Positions 43,438 to 54,100 of a DNA stretch of 64,000 nucleotides are shown piece after piece. The notes below the pieces were generated by a model. That model was not told the origin of the DNA. It ran no database searches and worked only from the letters and a program-made list of their open reading frames with translations. The stretch spans positions 1,479,126-1,543,125 of the forward strand of contig NZ_AP028634.1 in assembly GCF_033097485.1 (NCBI RefSeq). Direction: 5' to 3'. Numbering within the stretch: position 1 is the first letter of the stretch; the number at the start of each line of letters is the position of its first letter. Both the position numbers and the translations under genes were made by a program. The DNA is from Pyrofollis japonicus. GTDB taxonomy: Archaea; Thermoproteota; Thermoprotei_A; Sulfolobales; Pyrodictiaceae.

Positions 43438-43641
43438 ATGAGACTTGTAACAGTCAAAATGCCGGAAACATATCTTGAAGGGCTTGATGAGCTAGTAAAA
43501 ATGGGCAGATACAGCAGCCGAAGCGAGGCAATACGAATAGCTGTGCGGGAACTCCTCAAGCGAGAGCTATGGGGCGTACCTGAGCATCCGACGGGATTCG
43601 AGCTAACCCCCCGCAGGGAGCCAAGAAGAATAATGGTCTAA
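43438..43641 (+). CDS. Ribbon-helix-helix (CopG-type) regulator
   Basis: A 67-residue DNA-binding protein: one strand (MRLVTVKMPETYLEGLDELV) followed by two helices (YSSRSEAIRIAVRELLKREL). This is the standard ribbon-helix-helix dimer; the C-terminal 20 residues are a short tail with PTGFELTPRREPRR. Start ATG 43438 lies behind GGTGGGCGCGG, with TATA-like GCTTAAAC at 43389-43396. No toxin gene is adjacent, so it is more likely a solitary regulator than an antitoxin. Confidence 0.8.
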   Translation: MRLVTVKMPETYLEGLDELVKMGRYSSRSEAIRIAVRELLKRELWGVPEHPTGFELTPRREPRRIMV

Positions 43642-43827
43642 GCCTAAAGACTTCGCTATAAGCACAAGAAAGACTGCCGTAATGAACTAAGTTAATCGTT
43701 TATTTATCTAGGTTCTATGCCGTATCATCACTATTCTCTAATGGTTAATACTATTGCCTAGAAACACGTTACTCAGATAAGAGCTATACTGGAAGATACT
43801 ATTAGTTTAGCTTAGTATTGTCGTTTT

Positions 43828-44127
43828 GTGGCCAGAACTAAGTGGGCCTTAATGGTGTCGTTGTTGACTGGTACAGAACTCCTTGCAGCTGTCGGGGTAG
43901 TGATAGGCGTTCTTTATGGACTGTATAAAGGTGATGACCTTTTCCACATAGTATTATATGGTCTTCTTTTTGGAATATTGCTTCCAATAATCTACATGTT
44001 AGTCATCATCCTCGTGAAGATCCTCCTAGTGATTGCTGCAATAGTTGTTGTACTAGTAATTCTTTACTTGATTTATAATTCGCTAAAACATGGTTATGGA
44101 AGGCATCGTAGAAGGAGGTATTGGTAG
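43828..44127 (+). CDS. Small integral membrane protein
   Basis: A 99-residue protein with about three hydrophobic helices (LLTGTELLAAVGVVIGVLYG, IVLYGLLFGILLPIIYMLVI, KILLVIAAIVVVLVILYLI) and a very basic C-terminal tail (GYGRHRRRRYW), which should be cytoplasmic. No family recognised. Start GTG 43828. It lies 70 nt before the NfeD-type protease gene on the same strand and may be linked to it. The 185-nt spacer upstream contains TATA-like sequence and the inverted repeat ATACTA/TAGTAT near 43797-43819. Confidence 0.55.
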   Translation: MARTKWALMVSLLTGTELLAAVGVVIGVLYGLYKGDDLFHIVLYGLLFGILLPIIYMLVIILVKILLVIAAIVVVLVILYLIYNSLKHGYGRHRRRRYW

Positions 44128-44197
44128 CATGGGGCTATTTCTAATAGGCTAATTAACCTATAATAGTCTAAACACTTGTTTCTTCCTAACGAGGCGT

Positions 44198-45559
44198 ATG
44201 TGGATGCAACAGAGTCTTGTACGATACTTGACAATATTTTTCTCTCTAATGTTAATAATAAGTGGGTTTGCGGCTTATACGGCTTCAGCAAAGGGTGGAG
44301 GAAATGTTGACTATATAGTAGTAGGTAAAGTTAATGGGGTTATAGATGGAGCGGTTGCAGATTATGTTGAACAGCTCCTAGATTACTCGAATAGTCTAGG
44401 AGCTAAATTGGTTATCCTTGAGCTTAACACGCCGGGGGGAAGCCTTGATGCTACCTTACGCATTACTTCATTGTTGCGCAAAAGCTCTGTACCAGTAGCA
44501 GGCTTCGTTGTTGAGAGATGGGCTATGAGCGCTGGCACTATTATTCTCATGTGTACGCATTATGCTGCAATGGAGCCAGGCACAGTTATAGGTGCTGTTC
44601 AGCCAGTTGCTCTAAGTCCATCTGGCTCATATACGCCGATTAATGAAAGCAAGATACTAAACCCGGTCTACAAGGAAATTGAGGTATGTATGAAGATGCA
44701 TGGAAGGAATGCAAGTGTCGCCAGGGAATTCGTGTACAACAACCTCGTACTTGATGCTGAAGAGGCTAGAAAACTGCACGTGGTTGAGGCCGTGGCTTCA
44801 GACATCTTTGATCTTCTTGGAAAAATTAATGGTTCAACGCTTTTCGTAAACGGTGTTAATACTACAATATATGTAGATCCGATGCGCGTCAAAATCGTTG
44901 AGTTTGATATGCCCATGGGTCTCCAAGTTGCTCATTGGCTTTCCGATCCCTTTATAGGATCTTTGCTTACGAGCATAGGGTTCCTTTTGCTAATCTTGTC
45001 GTTTGCGACACAGCATTTAGCGTTTGCGAGCGTAGCAATAGCATTGATAATTCTCGGGCTATTCAGCTACGGGTTTAGCACAAGCATATTAGCTGTCGCA
45101 CTACTCTTTACAGGAATTATAATGTTGTTCATCGAGTTATTTGCGATACCAGGCTTCGGGGTAGTAGGGTTTACCGGTATTGCGCTACTACTTCTGGGTG
45201 CTATAATGATGTTTACAAGTAAGCCGGTATATATAGCAGGAGATGTTATGAAGGCAGCTTTCTATACCTTGATGGCTGTTGTGATTCCCTTAGCAGGATT
45301 ATTAGGCATAATTGTGTACAAGGCGTTGAGAGCTTGGCGGCTACAACCAGTATACACGCCAAGTGTTGTTGGAAAGAAAGGAAGAGCTATAGACGACATA
45401 CCGGTTGGTGGAAAGGGATTCGTCATTGTTGAGGGCGAGTATTGGCAAGCGATAAATAAGGGAGAAGAAGATATACATAGGGATGACCCCATAATCGTTA
45501 TAGATAAAGAGGGCAGTATCCTTATAGTTAGGAAAGCTAGCGGCGATAAAGGTGGGTGA
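44198..45559 (+). CDS. NfeD/ClpP-class membrane serine protease
   Basis: A 453-residue protein. An N-terminal signal helix (LTIFFSLMLIISGFAAYTA) leads to a ClpP-like domain outside or at the membrane: LVILELNTPGGSLDATLRI, then ERWAMSAGTIILM with the nucleophile Ser in M-S-A-G, and Lys in SKILNPVYKEIE as base, as in the Pyrococcus 1510-N protease. Five or so transmembrane helices follow, then a C-terminal NfeD beta-barrel (GKKGRAIDDIPVGGKGFV, YWQAINKGEEDI). Such proteases cut stomatin in other archaea; no stomatin gene is adjacent here. Confidence 0.88.
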   Translation: MWMQQSLVRYLTIFFSLMLIISGFAAYTASAKGGGNVDYIVVGKVNGVIDGAVADYVEQLLDYSNSLGAKLVILELNTPGGSLDATLRITSLLRKSSVPVAGFVVERWAMSAGTIILMCTHYAAMEPGTVIGAVQPVALSPSGSYTPINESKILNPVYKEIEVCMKMHGRNASVAREFVYNNLVLDAEEARKLHVVEAVASDIFDLLGKINGSTLFVNGVNTTIYVDPMRVKIVEFDMPMGLQVAHWLSDPFIGSLLTSIGFLLLILSFATQHLAFASVAIALIILGLFSYGFSTSILAVALLFTGIIMLFIELFAIPGFGVVGFTGIALLLLGAIMMFTSKPVYIAGDVMKAAFYTLMAVVIPLAGLLGIIVYKALRAWRLQPVYTPSVVGKKGRAIDDIPVGGKGFVIVEGEYWQAINKGEEDIHRDDPIIVIDKEGSILIVRKASGDKGG

Positions 45560-45700
45560 GGAGTACTCCCCAGCCAGAGCCCCGACTAGGGCTATGAGGA
45601 TAATTCCTTTAGCCGACGCAACTCATTCCTGGATACGAAAGATTTATACCTAGCAAAAACAGCAACAATTACTTGGTAGAAAGCAGTATCGGTGATTGTA

Positions 45701-46156
45701 ATGCCAGCTCATACTGATTTAAGTGTTGACGAGAAATTGACGAAGCTTGTGACAGAGCTCAGGAGAAGAGGTTTACGAATAACTGCTCAGAGACTTGCAA
45801 TAGCCAAGATAGTACTTGAGAATATTAAAGAACACCCAAGCTTTATGCAGATTCTCGAGAAAATTAGGTCAACGATGCCAGGAATAAGTCCTAGCACGAT
45901 ATATAACAACCTTCAGTTGCTTGAACAGCTAGGCCTTATACGGAGCTTCGATGTTGCAGGTGAAACGCGCTACGATGATGTGCATGATCATATTAACATA
46001 GTCTGTATTGATAGCGGGAAAATATTTGACGTAGATAATCCTGAAATCGTGAAGATTATCAAGGAACAGATTGAGAAGAAAACTAAAGGTGTGAAAGTTT
46101 ACAATACGATAATTTACGCAGAATGTGGTAGTAACGGGGCCTCAGAGCCAGGCTGA
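45701..46156 (+). CDS. Fur-family transcription regulator
   Basis: About 151 residues. The N-terminal winged helix has the family form LRITAQRLAIAKIVLENIKE, ISPSTIYNNLQLLEQLGLIR and AGETRYDDVHDHINIVC, followed by GKIFDV. The regulatory metal residues in HDHIN are kept. The usual structural-zinc pair CxxC is altered: only the first Cys remains (VCIDSGKI) and the second pair is missing. So it should bind Fe/Mn but lacks the structural zinc. PerR or Fur target cannot be told. Start ATG 45701 behind GGTGATT. Confidence 0.85.
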   Translation: MPAHTDLSVDEKLTKLVTELRRRGLRITAQRLAIAKIVLENIKEHPSFMQILEKIRSTMPGISPSTIYNNLQLLEQLGLIRSFDVAGETRYDDVHDHINIVCIDSGKIFDVDNPEIVKIIKEQIEKKTKGVKVYNTIIYAECGSNGASEPG

Positions 46157-46351
46157 CATCTTCACCGGTCAGCGTGGGCGACAGATCCTCAGCGGCCCTA
46201 GCTACATATGTTCGTACGTGAAGCCTAGTTATAGGTTAAACGTACTTTCTGCTTTATCCAAGTAAATACCTAGAAAAGATTAATGATAAGAGGATAAGCT
46301 TGATAAGTGTCCTTACACAGTTCTTCTGTACGTTAATGTGGTTACTTATTG

Positions 46352-46681
46352 TTAGGGCTTGGGTTCAATAAGCTTTAGATCCTCAAGAACATCAAGAAGC
46401 TCCTTTATTTTTCTTGCAACTTTTTCCCCGTCCTCAGTTAGTTTGGCACACTTACTATTACCGCAATGATAGAGATTAATGAGCCCAAGCATTGCGGCTT
46501 CACGTGCGCTCCTATATGTTGTCCCAACCCCCATGCCATACTTGGGTATGTGGTGTAATGGCATAGCGCCGTACTCATATAGTATTGCCAGTATTCTCAG
46601 TATGCCGGGCCGCGCAAGTAGCCAGTACCGTCTACTAGCGTTTCCTTGCAACTTGCAACACCCGTGAATAGAAGGCTTCAA
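46352..46681 (-). CDS. Small winged-helix DNA-binding protein
   Basis: A 109-residue protein with one winged helix at about 20-90: YWLLARPGILRILAILYEYG, then PLHHIPKYGMGVGTTYRSAR, EAAMLGLINLYHCGNSKCAK and LTEDGEKVARKIKELLDVL. The form is that of small MarR/PadR-like archaeal regulators with a C-terminal dimerisation helix. It contains CCKL and CGNSKC, so a thiol or metal switch is possible. It converges with the Fur gene. The 195-nt spacer between them shows no clear feature. Confidence 0.65.
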   Translation of the reverse strand: MKPSIHGCCKLQGNASRRYWLLARPGILRILAILYEYGAMPLHHIPKYGMGVGTTYRSAREAAMLGLINLYHCGNSKCAKLTEDGEKVARKIKELLDVLEDLKLIEPKP

Positions 46682-46756
46682 GGCTCAGCTGAGCCTACAC
46701 CCGGGTTGTTCCGTAGCCAGTATCTTCGGATAAAAGGTATGTGGCCTCCTCGGGCT

Positions 46757-48394
<1,638 letters not shown>

Positions 48395-49396
48395 TTATTG
48401 TTGCCAGATTTTTAGTAGCTCGGTTCCATTAGCTCCTACTCTCAGCTTTCTGAGAATTGAAGGATATCTTAAGATTCTATCTGCTGCAATGATTAATATA
48501 GTTGAGCCCCTGTCTAGGAGCCCTTGCTCTATAAGCCTCGTTGCAGCTACAAAGGCGGCACCCGTCGATGGTCCGGGTAGTATTCCAGTAACCGACGCTA
48601 ACACACTTACGCCGATAATTGCATCACCAGGGTCAACACCAATTGCTTTATCAACATACTTGCCATACTTCTTATAGAGTTCTGGCACAATGCTTACAGT
48701 CAGTCCCTCGATAGTCTCACCTTCTCCTTTGCCTCCAACTATTGGAGAGTCTTTAGGCGAAACCGAGACAACGAGCGTTGAACCTATGGTCTCCTTAAGG
48801 CGTCTTCCGACACCCGTTACTGTGCCTGCTGTTCCAACACCCATAACAAAGGCATCAATCCACTCACCGACTTGAACCAGGATCTCCATCGCGGTTGTCT
48901 CGTAGTGTGCAAAATGATTTGCATCATTAGACATCTGGTCTAGTAAATAACATCCTCTCCTCTCCGCTTCTTCCATAGCCCAACCGCGGTCCTTCCCCTC
49001 ATCGCCTATTTCCACGAGTTGTCCGCCAAGGCTCCTAATTAGATTCTTCTTTGTTTCCGAGGCGTGCTTCTCTACAAATAGTAGTGCCTTCAAGCCAAGC
49101 CTTGAAGCAACCCATGCAACAGAAGTAGCAGTATTCCCACTACTAATCTCAGCTATACAGTCCCCTGGCTTTACTATCCCCTCCTCTGCGGCCCTCTTAA
49201 CCATGTAGAGGGCTATACGGTCTTTATGACTCCCAGTTGGATTAATGTATTCTAGCTTCATGCAGAGCTTGTATGAACCAATATTAAAGCACTTTATAGG
49301 TGTCTGACCAATTACGTATAGTAACTTACCTATTTTTTCAAGCAATTCGGCTCTAGTACTGGGCTTGTTAAGAATAAGAGACGAAATGAGAACCAC
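48395..49396 (-). CDS. PLP-dependent cysteine synthase-family enzyme
   Basis: A 333-residue fold-type II PLP enzyme. The Schiff-base lysine is in NPTGSHKDRIALYM; EISSGNTATSVAW binds the substrate carboxylate; VMGVGTAGTVTGVGRRLKE holds the PLP phosphate; GPSTGAAFVAA is near the C-terminus. This is the cysteine synthase/CBS-like pattern rather than threonine synthase. The acceptor could be O-acetylserine or O-phosphoserine; that cannot be decided by eye. The annotated start GTG 49396 is preceded by a hairpin that hides CAGGAG. Confidence 0.8.
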   Translation of the reverse strand: MVLISSLILNKPSTRAELLEKIGKLLYVIGQTPIKCFNIGSYKLCMKLEYINPTGSHKDRIALYMVKRAAEEGIVKPGDCIAEISSGNTATSVAWVASRLGLKALLFVEKHASETKKNLIRSLGGQLVEIGDEGKDRGWAMEEAERRGCYLLDQMSNDANHFAHYETTAMEILVQVGEWIDAFVMGVGTAGTVTGVGRRLKETIGSTLVVSVSPKDSPIVGGKGEGETIEGLTVSIVPELYKKYGKYVDKAIGVDPGDAIIGVSVLASVTGILPGPSTGAAFVAATRLIEQGLLDRGSTILIIAADRILRYPSILRKLRVGANGTELLKIWQQ

Positions 49397-49413
49397 CTCC
49401 TGGTTTCCAGGAG
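49397..49413 (-). promoter_or_regulatory. Inverted repeat over the ribosome binding site of the PLP gene
   Basis: On the minus strand CTCCTGG AAA CCAGGAG is a perfect 7-bp hairpin with a 3-nt loop. It ends directly before the GTG at 49396. The AGGAGGTG ribosome-binding sequence is its 3' arm, so the hairpin could block translation. It may also be an operator. It is short, and its stability at growth temperature is uncertain. Confidence 0.35.
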
Positions 49414-49485
49414 CCCGTACGCGCCGATTGGTACTAGGTATGAATACTGGCGCTAATAGTCCTTTTCACGCGTGGAAAGAAATAG

Positions 49486-49800
49486 CTAGTCGCTATGGCG
49501 GAGCTTCTTTTCTTCTCTTAAGCGCTTTACCTCAGCTGCTATCCTCCTAAGAGTCTCAAGCTTTGAGCCAGCCTTGTCAACAATAATCCTCTTTGTTTGC
49601 TCCCACCATTTCCTTGGATAACGTGCCTCTTCCACAACAGGATTTAGGCCTAATCTTCTCGCTGCTTCAACGATTTCCTCGACGCGCGGCTTCCTAACTG
49701 CATCACGCAGAGGTATTTTACGGCCTTCTCCGCGAGAGGCCGAAGAATCTATGTTAACAGGCCATAACACAACTCTTTTGCCGCGGTACTCTTTGCTCAC
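49486..49800 (-). CDS. srp19: Signal recognition particle protein SRP19
   Basis: SRP19 binds SRP RNA and prepares it for SRP54. The 104-residue protein matches the family: RGKRVVLWPVNIDSSASRGE, GRKIPLRDAVRKPRVEEIVE, LGLNPVVEEARYPRKWWEQT and then a basic C-terminal helix (VKRLREEKKLRHSD). The N-terminal W-P-x-N/Y-I-D-S motif is characteristic. It is on the same strand as the PLP gene, 90 nt upstream of it. The SRP RNA was not found here. Confidence 0.92.
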   Translation of the reverse strand: MSKEYRGKRVVLWPVNIDSSASRGEGRKIPLRDAVRKPRVEEIVEAARRLGLNPVVEEARYPRKWWEQTKRIIVDKAGSKLETLRRIAAEVKRLREEKKLRHSD

Positions 49801-49887
49801 TTCCTAAACCCTGGAACCAACACAACGAGTACAGAGCTATTATCTATTCTCATTAATCGTTACGGTGTACTTTCCTCCTGTACCTAC

Positions 49888-51108
49888 TTATTCATATCTG
49901 AGTGCTACAGCTGGAGGGATACGTGAAGCTTGATACGCTGGCAACAATCCCCCAAGCACGCCAACGGCTATTGTTACAGCTAACGCTTCCGCTATAAGCG
50001 AGATACTTATTGCCGGTGGTGCTTTTATGACAACAGTCTCAGCTCCTTGTATAACAAACCCCCGCTGAGAAAGTACATAAGCTCCTACCGAGCCGAGCCC
50101 TATACCTATTAGCCCTCCAAGGGCGCTCATGACAAGTGACTCAAACAGTATAGAAGTTATAATCTCGATATTTGTAAAACCTATCGCCTTAAGCACGCCA
50201 ATCTCCCTTGTACGTTCCATCACGGATGTGATCATTGACGCCGCTATACCCGTAATAGCGACTATAAAGGCAGCGCTGCCAGCTGCCACAGTTACGAGTC
50301 TCATAGCACTCGTTATTGAGGAAATAACCCTTGATATCTCTATTAAGGAGATTATTGCAGCTCTTTCACCATATATCTCTCTAAGCTTCCTCGTAAGCGG
50401 CTCAACGTAAGCAGGATCGCGAACTATTACAATCACTCCGGTCCACTTACTAAAGCCGAAAAGCCGTCTACCCGCTTCGAATGGCACAAATACTGTTGTG
50501 TCGGGATTAACAAAGAATGCATTACCGAACTCACCTAGGATACCACGCACCACAACGTTTACGTTCTTAGTCTTCATTCTTCCCTCCTTTATACTGTAAT
50601 ATTTCAGTGTAACTATATCGCCGACATGGTAGTACCTATTGCCTTTATCATCAAATGCTATGAACTTGCCTATAACTGCCCCAACTACGTCACTTGGAGG
50701 AGGTATATTGCCTTCTTCTATTCGGAGCTTCTTTAGTGCTTTAAAGAATACTTCAAGGTCGACCGCATAAAGTGATGCATCAATATATCTTCCTCCCTGT
50801 TTCACCTTCACTCGCGTACTATAGAACGGTGTAACGTATTTTACTTCAGGGAGCTTTTTGAGGAATTTCAAGTCATCGGATGTAAGTGCATAACTTGAGC
50901 CAGGCATTATAATTATGAAGTCTTGTCCAAGCCCTTGCACTTGGCTAATAACATAATTAGAATATCCCTCTACAACGCCTAGTATCGCTACTAGTGCGGT
51001 TGGTCCAATAGCTATCCCTATTATTGTCAATATGCTGCGGACCTTCTTCTCCCCAAGCACTCGCACAGCTAGTCTGAGTAAATCAACTACTTCTAGCAGA
51101 TTCATCAC
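49888..51108 (-). CDS. MacB-like ABC transporter permease
   Basis: A 406-residue FtsX/MacB-type permease. The N-terminal helix (VRSILTIIGIAIGPTALVAI) is followed by a large extracytoplasmic domain (residues 45-260) and three C-terminal helices (AAGSAAFIVAITGIAASMI, LFESLVMSALGGLIGIGLGS, AEALAVTIAVGVLGGLLPAY) with the typical end PAYQASRIPPAVALRYE. Such permeases work mechanically rather than as classic channels, often on lipoproteins or surface factors. Its start overlaps the end of the 1285-residue gene by 26 nt. Confidence 0.88.
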   Translation of the reverse strand: MMNLLEVVDLLRLAVRVLGEKKVRSILTIIGIAIGPTALVAILGVVEGYSNYVISQVQGLGQDFIIIMPGSSYALTSDDLKFLKKLPEVKYVTPFYSTRVKVKQGGRYIDASLYAVDLEVFFKALKKLRIEEGNIPPPSDVVGAVIGKFIAFDDKGNRYYHVGDIVTLKYYSIKEGRMKTKNVNVVVRGILGEFGNAFFVNPDTTVFVPFEAGRRLFGFSKWTGVIVIVRDPAYVEPLTRKLREIYGERAAIISLIEISRVISSITSAMRLVTVAAGSAAFIVAITGIAASMITSVMERTREIGVLKAIGFTNIEIITSILFESLVMSALGGLIGIGLGSVGAYVLSQRGFVIQGAETVVIKAPPAISISLIAEALAVTIAVGVLGGLLPAYQASRIPPAVALRYE

Positions 51109-54100
51109 TGATTTGCACCCGCTCTTTTCTTAGCAGTTTCAAGGCTAGCACAGCAAGCCCGGCGAAAACTAGCACAGTAATGCAGGCATTTCTGTAAAAC
51201 TGGTTATTGCTCTTTTTTCCCTTCTCTGTTTTCACGTTTTTCGGCATAATGGTTTTACTTATTTGGATAGTTTTTGTAATCGAGTATTCTGCGCCATAAC
51301 TGTCATGATACTTTATTGTCAAGTTGCAATACTTTGTATATGGAGTATGAACCTCTATTCTGAAAGGCGCCTCGCTTCCAGAATCTATATCGCCAATTAT
51401 AGACACAGTCTTCTTATTTTGGGTGCTTACCAGTACGGAAACGGTTTTGGCACTCTCTGTGCCAATGTTTGCAATAACGCCCTCAATAATTAGCGTGTTG
51501 TTCACCCATTTAGCCTCTAATTCCTTAATAGCTAGTACTATCGGCGTGCGTAATATAGTGGAGACTGTTGTGTTAAAGATCTCCTTAAGCCCCGTTGCGG
51601 TCTCATAAATAATCGCCAGTATCCCGTTAAATGTATAAGACGATGCTGAGCTAAATGATGCAGGATTATAGTTTAGTACATAGTTTAGTGTCACGGTTTC
51701 TCCCGGTGCTATCATAGGGATATACTTGGTTGCACTACGCGGAAAAGCCGTATATGTTGAAGGTATTAGAGAGGCATATACATTGTATATTGGAAGATCA
51801 CCCTCATTCGTTATCCTGATAGATAGGTTGGCTAATCCACCGCGAAGTACAGTGCTCTTCGGGACACTTACTGCTACATAGGGTGTGCCGCCGATAAGAG
51901 GCAACTTCACCAACGCCTTGGCAACATGTATGTACCCAGCCTTGTCTACAAAGTATAACCGTAGTGTTGCGTTATAAAGGCCTGGCTTGAGATCCCTACT
52001 TATGCCAAGCTTCGCGATAAAGACGCTTGAGCCGAGCCCTCCCTGCGTTAATGCTATTTTTTCGAGTACATCAGCTAATTGACCACGACTAAGTATGGCA
52101 ATGTACTCGTTATATGGCTTTGCCGGTACCAATTGTTCTCCGGTATCTGGATCAAATATCCCAGAAGGCATAACCAGTTCTAGATGCTGTATACTTGAGA
52201 CAATGGATGGGTCATAGATTATACGTATTGCGAGCAACGTGCCTCTGCTCCCTGGAGTCGGAGGCGATAGCCAGTATGGATCAACAGTTATAATGGCTGC
52301 ATTAGGGTCATAGATCGGGATTTCTACTTTGACCTCCTTCTTGATAACATCGTATACAGTGTAATCTGTATAGACGTATTCTATCCTTATCGGCACTATG
52401 TATGTCCCGGGCCTGAGGTCCCCATATATCTCGATATAGGTTGTCAATACGCATTGTGAGCCAGGAGGTATTGCGTTGCATGAGGAGGGCTGTGAAACAA
52501 TCTTTCCAATACTTGTTGAGTCAACGTCTATTCTGACTCCTCTCGCGGTACTTGGGCCGGCATTGAAGATGATTATGCGCAGGGGCGCAATGTCTCCTGG
52601 AACAACTTTTACAGGCGGCGAACCTGGCGCTAGCGACCAGTATGCAGATATCTTTAGGTTGGGAAGATGATTATTTATATCATCAATGCGCACTTTGATA
52701 CTTATATTTTGAACTGATATTCTTATATCATTCTCGTAGCCGTACCATACCTCGGCGCCTACGCTATATGTACCGGGTACAATGTTCTTATCTATATATA
52801 GTGATAGTACAATATTGCATGTATGTGATGGAGGTATTGGCGTATCTAGGCAAGAATTCGCAATACTTACATTAATGTAATTACTCTTGCTCCATGTACG
52901 TACTCCTACTATATGGACAGTTTCCGGGACGGTGTTAAGAAGTGTAATGGATACCCTAGCATCTCTTGCACCTGGCAGAATGTATTTGGTCAAATACACA
53001 GTATTTGTCACTTTGAAAATATCCCTTTCTAGTACGGGGGGTATTACAATTAATTCGCTCGTTCGCGTCTTATATAGCGCACCACTAGGAGTTATAAGGG
53101 TCGTAATTATCTCAACGCCTAGTGCAACTGGCTCCGAGGAGTTAATCACGCGTATAGAGGGTAAGGTTATCCAAACCGGTCTTCCCGCTTCTATTGGCTC
53201 GTCAAAAACTATTGTTAGGTTCTCTGAGTTACCTCTGATGAGTGCATTAGACAAATTAGTTATTTCGACTAGTATTGAATGAATTCTATCCTTTCCCCAA
53301 TATTCGAGGAGAAGTCGAGGAGATGCGCTATAAGTATTATTTGCTATGACTATATTTGACCAACGTTTATCCAGGATTTTTAGCACATGACTGGGCGCGT
53401 CTTTAATCGGAAGTGTTGCGTTAAACCTTGATATTCCTATAGTTTTTTGTCCTTCCTCATCTATTAGTGCTTGTATTTCGAATCGTAAGGTGTAGTTTCC
53501 CGGTTTAATGTTCTTAGGTATGTTTATGGGTATTCTTACTTCAAGCACGTCTCCATAGTTTATGAAGTTATTGCTGAGCAAGATAGTATTGCTTATGTTA
53601 AGCTGATCGCTATCGACCTTAAGCGCTACGGCCCTTAAGGGCCATGGGTTATAGTTTCTCAAAACAAGCTTAATTGCCTCACCTATCTCGCCTGGATAGG
53701 CAGCCCCGTCAATCCAGTCTATGGACACTGCTCTGACCTCTATGCTGGCGCTTGGAAGAACCGTTATTGGTATAGTTGTCGTAAAGTGTCTTAACCCTAT
53801 AGAGCCATCTTTCTCAAACCCATAAGCAGTTATGGATATGTTTGCCTCATATGTGCCAGGCTTAACGCTACTATCCACATCGAGCGTAGCCTCTATAGTA
53901 AGTGAACCGCCATAGGTTATAGATAGGCCGCTCATGGTTACATTGTACACACTATATCCGTTAATTGTAAAGCCTCTAGGAAGGACGATGGTGGCATATA
54001 CATCTCTTATTGTGAACTCCTCGTTGATGAGCATTCGGAGCAAGAGTTTTGCAGAGTGCTCGCCGGGGTAGGCATAGGGTGTAACAAGGCCCCTACCCAA

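Noticed and set aside
43438-43641. Ribbon-helix-helix protein as antitoxin of a toxin-antitoxin pair
   Set aside because: No PIN, RelE or other small toxin frame lies on either side.
43680-43760. Perfect box C-like GTGATGA on the minus strand near 43729-43735
   Set aside because: No D' or D box (CTGA) at the right distance and no good C' box, so it does not make a C/D sRNA.
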